Below, piece after piece: positions 34,531 through 44,004 of a DNA stretch of 58,668 nucleotides. The stretch covers positions 1 to 58,668 of the forward strand of contig CAZGNU010000004.1 of assembly GCA_964527325.1 (NCBI GenBank). Direction: 5' to 3'. The translations under genes and the position numbers were made by a program. The notes below the pieces were generated by a model, which did no database searches, had not been told where the DNA came from, and saw only the letters and a program-made list of their open reading frames with translations. This stretch comes from UBA6164 sp964527325 (GTDB lineage Bacteria > Patescibacteriota > Gracilibacteria > BD1-5 > UBA6164). The number at the start of each line of letters is the position of its first letter. Within the stretch, counting starts at the first letter, position 1.

Positions 34531-35616
34531 ATGACTGTAGAGGAAAAAAATAATAATAACAATCAAATGATGATTGTTATAGGGGTTTTGTTAGTTGTAA
34601 TTGCTGTAATGTGATTTTTTCTAGGTAAACAATCAGCAACACAAACTTCAACAAATAATAATGAAACAAATACAGGTGAGGTAGTTACATGAGATTATGA
34701 AGAGTTATCAATTGTGGTTATAGATGATACAAGATGTACAAATTGTCCTACAGATGCTATTTTAGAACAATTACAACAATTGCCATCAATTGCATGAGCA
34801 ACTATAGAAAAAAAAGATTTTTCTGATGAAGGTGTTAAAGAATATTTAGAAGAAAATGAAATTAAAGCTTTACCGCTTATTGCTTTTTCTACAAATAACT
34901 TTGACGTATCAAAAGATCCTGTTCAAATGGGACAAGATGGAAATCCTACACCAAAAGTAAATTCATTTTTACAACCTATGACTGGTTGAGAATTTATATT
35001 AGAAGTTGGAGCACAATTTGATCCTTTTAAAGAAAGAAGTGAAAAAGGATTTACAGTTTTAGATAAAACAAAATTAAAAGCAATAAAAGATAATTCTTAT
35101 TTAAAAGGAAATACGGATTCAAAAATTACTTGGATAGAATATTCTGATTTAGAATGTCCATATTGTGCTAAATTACATAATGCAGGTACTGTAGAGGATT
35201 TATCAGAAAAATATTGAACAGACTTAAACAAAGTATTTAATCATTTTCCTTTAGGTTTTCATGCTAATGCACAACCATGAGCTGAAATACTAGAATGTTT
35301 AGGTGAACAAAAATGATCAGAAGCATTTTATAGTTTAATAAAAAAAGCTTTTGCTGATGAAAAATCAGATAAAGATTATCTAATAGCTGAAGCTGTAACT
35401 CTTTGAGCAAATGAAGATGATTTAAGTAAATGTTTAGAAGATGCTAAATATACAGATAAAGTAAAAAATCAAATGACAGCTTGAACAGAAACGTTTGGTG
35501 TTACAGGTACTCCTTGAAATGTTTTAATAAACAATGAAACAGGAGAATATGAAGTTATATCATGAGCATATCCTACAAGTGCATTTGAAGAAATTATTGA
35601 TAAATTATTAAAATAA
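34531..35616 (+). CDS. Membrane-anchored DsbA-like thiol oxidoreductase
   Basis: A 361-aa protein with one N-terminal membrane segment (MMIVIGVLLVVIAVMGFFLG). It has two thioredoxin-like units: an N-terminal one with CTNC (69-72), and a C-terminal DsbA/DsbG-type domain with active site CPYC (209-212) in YSDLECPYCAKLHN and a cis-Pro in VTGTPGNVLIN. The outer DsbA-like domain should make or repair disulfides in exported proteins, of which this window encodes many. The double CxxC arrangement, with one site possibly reducing the other, is a little unusual. The gene is followed by a 146-bp palindromic element. Confidence 0.88.
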
Positions 35617-35631
35617 AAAAAATAGAAAAAT

Positions 35632-35777
35632 AAAAAAGTAACCCATCTTTGAATTTCTTCCCTTAAGTCTAAGGGAAGAAGGCTCCAGTTTAGTACATGT
35701 AGCCCCTTGCCCTTAGTATTAAGGGAAAGGATTTATCCGGAGGTGTATCCTTTAGGGCAGGTTAGGGTTACTTTTTT
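35632..35777. repeat. MITE-like element with 13-bp terminal inverted repeats (copy B)
   Basis: AAAAAAGTAACCC (35632-35644) and its exact complement (35765-35777) bound a 146-bp GC-richer block with three inner hairpins (cores CTTCCCTTAAG/AAGGGAAG, CCCTTAG/TTAAGGG and GGATTTATCC-like). It fills the gap between convergent dsbA-like and era genes and its right end abuts the era stop codon. It may also act as a terminator. Confidence 0.75.
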
Positions 35778-36677
35778 TTAATTCAAAATTTCCTTAATTA
35801 ACCTATCATCTTTTCTCCAGTTTTTCTTAACCTTAACCCTTAAGGCAAGAAAAACTTTTTTTCAAAATACTTTTTCTAACTCTATTCTAGATTCTTTTCA
35901 AATAGTTTGAATTAAGCTTCATCATTTTCATATAACTATATATTTCTGAGAATCTGATTCAGTATAAATATAGGCTACAATTTTCAGTAAATCTTCTTTA
36001 TCATTAATTTCATCTACTCATATGTATACACTATGAGGTAATTCTTGTTTTGTATGTATAAATGCTTTTTCTCTTATAATTTCACTTATTCTAAAATATA
36101 TATCTTGTTTTGTATAAAAATCTTCGGGAAATAATAATGGTCAAGCTTTTAAATAAGATTTAACTTTTTTTAATAGTGAATCAAAACCATTTTTCGAAAC
36201 AGATGATATTTTTTCTACGTCATCTCAATTCGGAATAGTTATTTTTGGTTTTAAATCTGTTTTAGTATAAACCTTTATCACTGGCTTATTAACCATGTCT
36301 AAAATATTTTTAATATATTTTTCTTCTTCTCATCAACTTCTGCTTGAGTCAATAAAATACAGTATTGATTCAGCATCTTTAAAGCTAGAAATAGCTACAC
36401 TATTTATTTGTTCATTAAACTTTTTACGTGAATTGTGTATTCATGGTGTGTCAAAAAAGATGATCTGAGATTCTTCATCATTAAAAATAGCCAAAACTTT
36501 TTTTCTAGTAGTTTGAGGTACATTAGTAGTAATTGAAATTTTTTCTCAGATAAGAGTATTAACAAAAGTTGATTTTCAAGCGTTAGGTCTACCTATTATA
36601 GCAACATATCAAACTTTTTTTTCTTTTGTTAAATCACTAGTGTTGTCTAGAATATCTTGGAGGTTTAGTTTTTTCAT
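35778..36677 (-). CDS. era: GTPase Era
   Basis: A 299-aa GTPase that assists 16S rRNA 3'-end maturation and small-subunit assembly. G1 is GRPNAGKS (29-36), the switch I region is TTNVPQTTRKK, and G3 is DTPGIH (76-81). G4 is TKTD (138-141) instead of NKxD. The C-terminal KH domain has VIGKGGSLIQTIGKESR. The length is normal. One base after the terminal repeat its TAA appears, so the repeat forms its 3' boundary. It forms a minus-strand run with the PH-domain gene and tsaB. Confidence 0.96.
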
Positions 36678-36686
36678 TATATTATT

Positions 36687-37238
36687 TTAGTTTGTATTCT
36701 CCTTATCCTGCGAAGGAGAGGGAATTCAAGTGTTGGGTTGTTTTTCTTCTCTAGAATCTCTATAATCATCGACAATATTTAGCATTTTTCTGGCTTCTTC
36801 CATAGAATTAGGAGCAAAATCCATTATCATGTTTGTTGAATTTCATGCTGTTAATATTGTTACTGTTCAATAACCAAGTAAGTTTGCAAAAATTCATTTT
36901 GTTCTAGCATTTACTTCTTGAACTTGTCACAGATTACATTCAGTTTTTTTTCTATCTAAAAAACCAATTTGATCTACACCTATAACTCTATTGTTTGTAA
37001 TAACATACATATCAAGCTCATGGTCTAGCCATTTAATATACATTAAAATAGAAAAAAACATCCAAAAAATTATATTTGTTAAATGAGTAATTTGGTTTGA
37101 TCAAAGAAAACTATATACAAGTATGGTAAACAATAATCACGAAGAAAAAACTAATCATAAAAGAATATAAACAAACCAGTGTCTTCTTAAGACCATTATT
37201 ACTTTTTCTCAGGGCCTTAAGTTAGTTATTTTTAGCAT
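36687..37238 (-). CDS. bPH2 (YdbS-like) membrane protein
   Basis: A 183-aa protein with two membrane segments (VYILLGLVFSSGLLFTILVY; IIFWMFFSILMYI) followed by a bacterial PH-2 domain (YVITNNRVIGVDQIGFLDRK, then GYGTVTILTAGNSTNMIMDF), the YdbS/DUF304 layout. The function of such proteins is unknown; they are probably envelope factors. The last 18 residues or so (KQPNTGIPSPSQDKENTN) are encoded by a palindromic repeat of the family also found inside mfd, so the natural C-terminus has been replaced or extended by it. Confidence 0.75.
36695..36739. repeat. Palindromic element in a gene end (copy C)
   Basis: Core CTCCTT...AAGGAGAGGG followed by GAATTCAAG and a G/T-rich end, the same order as in copies F (mfd) and L (after ftsX). 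It encodes the C-terminal tail of the PH-domain protein. Confidence 0.65.
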
Positions 37239-37247
37239 AATAATTAT

Positions 37248-37766
37248 TTATGAAATATTAGGTTTTTTTATGTATAAAGCTTCAATTTGTTTTAGTTTAT
37301 CAAGTTTAATTTTTTTAATTATATCTATATAGTCAACTTTTTCAAGATTTTCTATATTTACTCATTTTTTTATTAAAATATCATTTGAAATGATTTCTAT
37401 TTTAGAGTTTTTATTTTTTTTAACAAAAGAGTCTCTTTTAGAAGAAGATTTAATTATAGGATAGTTTGTATGTAGATCAAAATAACTTATAGCAGTCATG
37501 TTTTTCTTTATAATATAGTTTATACTATTAGCGGCTAAAACAGTTGTTCTAACTCAAGTGAAGCTTCCAGGACCGTTAACAACTACGATATTATTTAAGC
37601 CATGATATATTGTATTATTTTTCTTTAATATAGAATCAATTTGTGGAATTAATGTAGAAGATTCATTTCATTTAATATTCCATGAAATACTGTCAATGAT
37701 TTGTCTTTTATTATCAAATAATAAAATATTGGCAGTATTAGAAATTGTATCTATAAAGAGATTCAT
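37248..37766 (-). CDS. tsaB: tRNA t6A synthesis protein TsaB
   Basis: A 172-aa member of the ASKHA fold, the partner of TsaD in making t6A37 on tRNAs that read ANN codons. The family signature VVVNGPGSFTGVRT (about 68-81) is present, with the N-terminal MNLFIDTISNTANILLFD strand. The protein is shorter than the E. coli one because the C-terminal half is reduced, as in other small genomes. It lies 9 nt upstream of the PH-domain gene on the same strand. Confidence 0.88.
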
Positions 37767-37823
37767 AAAAAAAATAATTATTAAATTTTATATATTCTAT
37801 TTTTTTTATATAATTTGTAAAGA

Positions 37824-37872
37824 TAATCCTTCACCCTTCGGGAGCTTCCTTTAATACTAAAGGAAGCCTTGC
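37824..37872. repeat. Inverted terminal element left of the DUF559 gene (copy D)
   Basis: TAATCCTTCACCCTTCGGG followed by the hairpin GCTTCCTTTAATACTAAAGG and AAGCC. It is the mirror image of copy E on the other side of the DUF559 gene, and nearly identical to copy H at 42774-42820. Confidence 0.85.
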
Positions 37873-37893
37873 TATTTTTATATTTATTAATTT

Positions 37894-38283
37894 ATGGTTT
37901 TTATGGGTAGCTATGTTCCTGAGAAAATGAAAGAAGTGGCTAGAAAATTAAGAAAAAACATGACAAAATCAGAAAAACTATTTTGGAAAGCTGTACGTTG
38001 AGATAAATTGTGAGAAAGAGTATTAAGGCAAAAAATATTTTATGTTTATACTGAAAATGATGGGCAAAATAGATATATAATCCCAGATTTTTATATAGCA
38101 AGCAAAAAATTAATAATTGAAATTGATTGAAGTATACATAAAGTATCAGAGATAATGGATTATGATAAAGTAAAAGAAGAATTAATTCAGCAAAGAGGAT
38201 TTAATATTATAAGATTTACAAATAAAGACGTAGAAAATAATATTGAAAAAGTATTACATAAAATAAAACAAAAACTTATTTAG
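37894..38283 (+). CDS. DUF559 (Vsr-like) endonuclease
   Basis: A 129-aa protein. After VPEKMKEVARKLRKNMTKSEKL comes FWKAVRGDKLGERVLRQKIF, the usual DUF559 pattern, then the PD-(D/E)XK-type core IIPDFYIASKKLIIEIDGSIH (Asp, Glu and Asp of the metal site) and GFNIIRFTNKDVENN. The fold is related to very-short-patch repair and restriction nucleases. TGA is used as glycine three times, so it is adapted to this code. It is bounded by inverted copies of a 48-bp palindromic element (37824-37872 and 38286-38333), an arrangement that suggests a mobile or repeat-associated unit. Confidence 0.88.
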
Positions 38284-38285
38284 AA

Positions 38286-38333
38286 AGGCTTCCTTTAGTA
38301 TTAAAGGAAGCTGGCCGAAGGACTGATGGATTA
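38286..38333. repeat. Inverted terminal element right of the DUF559 gene (copy E)
   Basis: GGCTTCCTTTAGTATTAAAG, GAAGCTGGCCGAAGGACTGA, then TGGATTA. Its complement matches copy D over almost its full length. It begins 2 nt after the DUF559 stop codon and its outer end forms the first base of the mfd start codon. Confidence 0.85.
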
Positions 38334-41300
38334 TGATAAACTTAAACAAAAAATTACAAACAAACAAGCATTACACAAATTATGGTAGTGTTTTTTCTAG
38401 GTTGTTATTATTAAAGGATGTTTTTAAAAAAACAGATTCTTTTTTAGTGATTGTAGAAAATGAAAAAACATTACAAAACTATTTAAAAACAGCAGCATAT
38501 TTATGAATTGAAATAAATAGTTTAGATAATTTTTCAGATTTAATTAATTATTGTTATAATAAAAACTGAAAATATATTGTTACTAAAAATATTTTTAATA
38601 TAAAATTAGAAGATTTTGTACAACTAGAATATAACAGTTTGTTTAAAATTGAAGTTTGACAGAAAAAAGAAGTCCAAGATTTAACCAAAAAAATAAATGA
38701 GCATGGGTATAGTTTTTCTGACTATGAAAATAAAAACACATATAAAATAATGTGAGATGTTCTTAGTTTTACTGATTCAGTATGAAATACAACAAAAATA
38801 AGTTTTTGGTGAGATGATATAGAGGAAATAATAAATAGTGAGTGAGAAAAAAGAGAAGAATTTTTTATAGGAAAAAATGATGATTTAGATTTTCTTAATA
38901 TTACGAAGAAAAAATCATCTGAAATAAGAGAAAAAATAATAGAAACAGGTAGTTTAATAATTTTGGATTCACTTGATTTTTATTCTACATATGAATTTGT
39001 AGAAAAGTATTTAAATAATTATATAATTTTTAATTCGCTTTCTAATGATAAAGAATATATAAACCTATGAATAAATGATATGTTTTTAGAAAAAATAGAA
39101 GATTTTAAAAATATTTTGGAGGAAAAATGAATTAAAAAATATATTTTTACTAAAAACAAACAAACAATAAAAAACTTTTTAAAGTTAAATAATTTAGAAC
39201 AAGTAAAAATATATGAAACCAGCTTAAATATTTTAAAAAGTTTTAAGACAACCTCACCCCAACCCTCTCCTTTGGAGGAGAGGGGGCAAGAAAAAAAAAT
39301 GCAGCTTCCTTCTCCCCCAAGGGAGAGGGAATTCAAGGGTGAGGTTATTATTTGTGACGACAACATTTCTAGAATATTTGTAAAAAAGAGAATAAAAAGA
39401 AGTCTATCAAAAAATTTAGATTTGATGATGCAAATAAAACCATGAGATTTTATTGTGCATATTGATCATGGAATTTGAGTGTTTAAAGAAATTATTGAAA
39501 AAGATTTAGGCTGAATAAAAAAGGAATATATAACACTAGAATACAAAAAAAATGACAAATTATTTGTGCCAATTACAGAAGTATCAAGAGTATCAAAATA
39601 TGTATGAGTAGAAAACCCAAAACTAACTTGATTAAGCACGAAAGAGTGGCAGAAAAAACTAAAAAAAGTTTCAGAAGATGTAGAAATAATAGCTAAAGAA
39701 TTATTAGAAGTTTATGCTAAAAGAAAATTAAATAAATGATTTAAATTTTTAAGTATACCTACAGAAGAGGTAAAATTTGCAAATTCGTTTGAGTACACTT
39801 ATACAAATGATCAATTTAACATAATTAAGGATATTTATAAAGACATGGAGTCAGAAAATCCTATGGATAGACTTTTGTCAGGAGATGTAGGTTTTGGTAA
39901 AACCGAAATAGCTTTTGCTGCAATTTTTAAAGCAGTGATTAACGGTAAGCAAGCAGCATTAATATCTCCACTAGTAGTACTTGCTTATGAACATTATGAA
40001 AAAGCAGTAGGAAGATTTCATGATTTTCCAGTTAATGTATGAGTAATTACAAGATTTGAAAAGGCTTCTGTTATAAAAGCAACCCTAGAAAGACTTAAAA
40101 CATGAAAAATAGATATAATTATTTGAACTCATAGATTACTTAGTGAAGATATTAGGTTTAAGGATTTATGATTATTAGTTATTGATGAAGAGCATAAATT
40201 TGGAGTAAAAGATAAAGAAAAAATTAAAAAATTTAAGGGTAACATAGACATACTTTCTATGTCAGCAACACCTATCCCAAGGAGCTTAAATATGGCACTA
40301 AATGGTATAAAGTCCATTTCAATGTTGACAACTCCTCCAATATGAAGATTGCCAATAAATACTATGGTTTCTTCGTTTGATGATAAAACTATTTTTGATG
40401 CAGGTAAAAGAGAATTTGAAAGATCAGGACAAATGTTTTTTATACACAATAGAGTAGAAACAATAGATGCTATGGGTAATTATTTATCAAATATTTTCCC
40501 ATGAAAAAAGGTTATAATAGTTCATGGACAATTGTCTGGTGATAGACTTGAAAAAAGAATAATAAAGTTTAAAAGAAAACAGGGAGATATACTTCTAGCA
40601 ACAACGGTAGTAGAAAACTGAATAGATTTTTCAAATGTAAATACGATTTTCATAAATGAAGCACAAAATTTTTGAATAAGCCAAATACATCAACTTAGAT
40701 GAAGAGTATGAAGATCAGATAAAAAAGGGTATTGTTATCTATTATTCAAAAAGGATAAAATTAAAGAAGATGCTGCAAAAAGATTAAAAACCATTGTAGA
40801 CTATTCTCATCTTTGAGCATGATTTGAATTGGCAATAAAAGATTTAGAAGTAAGAGGTTGATGAGATATTCTTTGAATTAGACAAAGTGGACAAGGTAAT
40901 GAGGTGTGAGCAAAATTGTTTTTAGAAATGTTAGAAAATAGGGTGGAGGAATTGAAGAAAACCCCTCCCTCAATCCCTCCCCTACCAGGAGAGGGAAGCA
41001 ATAGGTTCAAAAAAATAAGTATAGATTTAAATATAGGAGCTTATATAGATGAAAAATTCTTTTCTTGAGAACTTGATAAACTAAATTTTTACAGAGAAAT
41101 TGAAAGTTTAGAAACATTAGAAGATTTAGAAAATATAATATATGATTTTAAGGTAATTAATAAAAATTTGCCAGATACAACAAATAATTTCTTTGATTTA
41201 CTGAAATTAAAATTAAAAGCAAAAAAATATAAAATAATTTCTATAAAAAAAGTTTGAATAAATTATCAGATAGATTTTGATGAAAGTCTTAATTTAGAGG

Positions 41301-41479
41301 AACTAAAAGAGTTTTTAAAATTAGATAAGGAGGTAAAATTTATAGTTGTAAGTAAGAATAGATTAAGAACTTCAATAAAAAACTTTGCAAGTACAAATTT
41401 TTTCTTACAATACATGCTACAACTTTTTGATTTAAAATTGGGGAGGAAGAAGATTAAGTTGAAAAGAAGATGAATTTAG
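38333..41479 (+). CDS. mfd: Transcription-repair coupling factor
   Basis: A 1048-aa protein that pushes stalled RNA polymerase off DNA and recruits UvrA. The N-terminal UvrB-like part is reduced. The RNA polymerase-interaction domain starts FIVHIDHGIGVFKEI, then the translocase has LLSGDVGFGKTEIA (Walker A), VIDEEHKFGVKDKEK (Walker B), SMSATPIPRSLNMAL and GIKSISMLTTPPIGR, and a C-terminal TRCF region closes it. Two segments, about residues 306-338 and 875-891, are encoded by palindromic repeats inserted in frame (TTSPQPSPLEERG...; PPSIPPLPGEGSN...). The start ATG lies at the edge of copy E. RecG was ruled out by the HIDHGIG motif. Confidence 0.94.
39250..39346. repeat. Palindromic element inserted in mfd (copy F)
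   Basis: A 97-bp block bounded by AACCTCACCC and GGGTGAGGTT (exact 10-bp inverted ends), with inner hairpins CCCTCTCCTTTGGAGGAGAGGG and CTTCTCCCcCAAGGGAGAGGG-like. It is GC-rich, stays open in the mfd frame and encodes a Pro/Glu/Arg-rich insertion between two domains. Confidence 0.85.
40959..41006. repeat. Second palindromic element in mfd (copy G)
   Basis: AAACCCCTCCCTCAATCCC, then TCCCCTACCAGGAGAGGGAA. A shorter member of the same family, open in the mfd frame. It adds a Pro-rich loop before the C-terminal TRCF domain. Confidence 0.75.
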
Positions 41480-41480
41480 A

Positions 41481-41590
41481 TTCTAACCCATCCCCTCGTT
41501 CCTCGGTACTTCCCTTGGAAAGGGAAGAAATTAGATTTCTCCCTTTTCCAAAGGGAGTACTCGAACGATAGTGAGAGGGAGGGATTAGAA
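41481..41590. repeat. Double palindromic element after mfd (copy A')
   Basis: The left 46 bp is nearly identical, in inverse orientation, to the element at 4807-4852 (TAACCCATCCCCTCG...). A second hairpin unit (CTCCCTTTTCCAAAGGGAG) follows, and the block ends GGGATTAGAA, complementary to its start TTCTAACCCATCCC. It fills the mfd-PPIase gap. Confidence 0.8.
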
Positions 41591-41633
41591 TTAAAGGACA
41601 AATTATATATTTTTATTTAATAAACAAAAACAA

Positions 41634-42776
41634 ATGAAGCAAATAATAAAAAAAATGTTAATTATAGCATTTTTAGTAGGTATTACGGTTTCTTGTGCAC
41701 AGAAAGAAACAAAAGAAACTCAAAAAGAAGTTAATTTAGATACTAACAAGGAAGAACAAATGGAAACATATAAATTTGCAGAATGAGATATCGTTGCTGT
41801 TATGAAAACAAATACTGGTACTATAAAACTATTATTAGAAACTGAGAAAGCTCCAATGACTACTACAAATTTTATTGGACTATCAAGTACGGGTTATTAT
41901 GATGGAATTATTTTTCATAGAATTATAAAAGACTTTATGATCCAATGAGGTGATCCAGATGGAACTGGGATGTGAGGGAAAAGCATATATTGAGAAAAAT
42001 TTGATGATGAATTTCATCCTGATTTAAAAAATGATAAGTATACTATATCAATGGCAAATGCTGGACCAAATACAAACGGAAGTCAATTTTTTATAAACAC
42101 TAAAGATAATAATTTTTTAGACAATAAGCATTCTGTATTTGGTAGAGTAGTAGAATGATTTAAAACAGTTGATAAATTAGAAAAAACTAAAACAGAAACT
42201 GGTGATAAACCAGTAAAAGAAACTAAAATGATTTCTGTAACAGTGCAAGAGTACAAAAATGGAAAATTTACAGATTATGAGTTTGATCTTGACTCAAAAT
42301 TAAAAGAAATAGAAGAACAAAAAAATAAAGAACAAGAAGCAAAAAAAACTAAAGCAGTAGAAGCTTGAGATAATGTTTCAGTTCATTATACTTGAACATT
42401 TAAAGATTGAGAAAAATTTGATTCTAGTTTAGATAGAGGACAACCAATTGAATTTACAGTTTGAGCATGACAAATGATTCCAGGTTTTGATGCGGCTGTA
42501 GTTTGAATGAAAATAGGAGATAAAAAATCTATTACATTAGAACCAAAAGATGCATACGGAGAAAGAAGTGATGATAATAAAAAAGAGCTTCTTAAAAAAG
42601 ATTTAACTAGCTTTACTGATGCTTGAATAAAATTAGAAGTTTGAGTAGAATTACCAACACAAATGTGAAAAATAAAAATAATTGAAGTTTCAGATGATAG
42701 TGTTACAATTGATACAAATCACCCAATGGCTTGAAAAACATTAAATTTTGATATTGAATTAGTTGATATTAAATAA
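41634..42776 (+). CDS. Lipoprotein with fused cyclophilin and FKBP isomerase domains
   Basis: A 380-aa exported protein with a lipoprotein signal ending GITVSC (Cys about 21). Residues about 50-200 are a cyclophilin domain (TNTGTIKLLLETEKAPMTTT, FHRIIKDFMIQGGDPDGTG, SMANAGPNTNGSQFFI, HSVFGRVVEG). After a Lys/Glu-rich linker, residues about 240-380 are an FKBP of the SlyD type (VSVHYTGTFKDGEKFDSS, GAGQMIPGFDAAVVGMKIGD, DTNHPMAGKTLNFDIELVDI), including its insert-in-flap region. Both domains catalyse prolyl cis-trans isomerisation; joining the two families in one lipoprotein is unusual. It likely folds exported proteins. Its TAA stop is the first three bases of copy H. Confidence 0.93.
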
Positions 42777-42820
42777 TCCATCACCCTTCGGGAGCTTCCT
42801 TTAATACTAAAGGAAGCCTT
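42774..42820. repeat. Inverted element, left partner of an empty pair (copy H)
   Basis: TAATCCATCACCCTTCGGG and the hairpin GCTTCCTTTAATACTAAAGG, almost identical to copy D. It supplies the stop codon of the PPIase gene and, with the T-run that follows, should work as its terminator. Confidence 0.85.
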
Positions 42821-42894
42821 TTTTATGAGTTTGTTTTTGGATTTAAGTAATTATTTTTTAATAGTAATTTAAAAAAATAATTAAAACTATAATA

Positions 42895-42945
42895 GCAAGC
42901 CTTCCTTTAGTATTAAAGGAAGGTGGTCGAAGACCGGATGGATTA
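42895..42945. repeat. Inverted element, right partner of an empty pair (copy I)
   Basis: CCTTCCTTTAGTATTAAAGG, then GGTCGAAGACCGGATGGATT A. It is the inverse of copy H, 75 bp away, with only AT-rich non-coding DNA between them. Its outer TTA is the stop codon (TAA) of queA on the minus strand. Confidence 0.85.
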
Positions 42946-44004
42946 TCTCTTTATAAACATAGCATCCCCAAAAGAAAAAAATCTAAATTTTTTCTCTACA
43001 GCATATTTATATGCTTTTTTTATATTTTCACTTCAAGCAAAGCTAGACACAAGCATTAAAAGAGTAGACTTAGGTAGGTGAAAATTAGTTATAATATTAT
43101 CAACAAATTTCCATTTATAGCCAGGATAAATAAATATATCAGTATCCATGTTTCAACTTTCAAGAACTCATTTGTCATTTGAAAAACTCTCAAGAACTCT
43201 AACTGAAGTAGTTCAAACTGCTGTTATTTTTTTTCACTCTTTTTTATACTTATTTAATCTTTCAGCTACATCATATTTCAATTCTATATATTCACTATGC
43301 ATTTTATGTTCTAAAACATTGTCTGTGTAAAGCGGATGAAAAGTACCAAGACCAACATGTAAAAGAACCTTTTCAAATATTACTCATTTTCCCTCAAGTT
43401 TTTTTATAAGTTCTGGGGTAAAGTGTAGTCATGCAGTAGGAGCAGCTGCACTTCATTCCACTTCATTATAAACAGTTTGATATCTTTCTGTATTTTCTAA
43501 TTTTTCTTTAATATATGGAGGCAGGGGAATAGATCATAATTTATCTATGATTTTCAGAAACTCTATTCATCAAAAATTAAACTCTATAATTCTTCATGTT
43601 TCTGTGTTTTCTTTTATTGTTCATTCTAAAATAACCTCACCCCCTAGCCCCCTCTCCTTTGGAGTAGAGAGGGAAGAGAAAGTAACTTTTCTTCAGACTT
43701 TGAGTTTTTTACCTGGGAAGATTAAACAATCCCAAGAATTGTCACTAATTTGTTTATGAAGAAAAATTTCCACAACCCTACCTGATTCATTTTTTCCATG
43801 AAGTCTAGCGTTAATAACTCTAGTTTTGTTAACTACTAGTACGTCATTTTTTCATAAATCGTCTACTATAGAATAAAACTTATCATCATTTATATTTCAA
43901 GTTTTAGAATCGAGTTTTAATAGTCTAGAGTGGTCTCGAGGCTCAATGGGTGTTTGGGCTATTAATTCTTCTGGAAGATTGTAGTCGAAGTTTGAGATGT
44001 GCAT
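42943..44004 (-). CDS. queA: S-adenosylmethionine:tRNA ribosyltransferase-isomerase
   Basis: A 353-aa enzyme of queuosine synthesis that adds epoxycyclopentane-diol to 7-aminomethyl-deazaguanine in tRNA. Motifs include LPEELIAQTPIEPRDHSRLL, LVVNKTRVINARL, GSAAAPTAGLHFTPEL, HVGLGTFHPL and the closing FFSFGDAMFIKR. A 55-bp palindromic element (43632-43686) is inserted in frame at residues about 107-124 (TFSSLSTPKERGLGGEV). Residue 23 is CGA where the family has Arg (EPRD), showing CGA is not reassigned. No other queuosine gene is in the window. Confidence 0.95.
43632..43686. repeat. Palindromic element inserted in queA (copy J)
   Basis: AACCTCACCCCCTAGCCCCC followed by TCTCCTTTGGAGTAGAGAGG. 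It shares the AACCTCACCCC end and the CTCTCCTTTGGAG core with copy F in mfd. It is open in the queA frame. Confidence 0.85.

Noticed and set aside
39845..41479. RecG helicase
   Set aside because: The helicase core is similar, but the HIDHGIG domain, the overall length and the C-terminal TRCF region identify Mfd.
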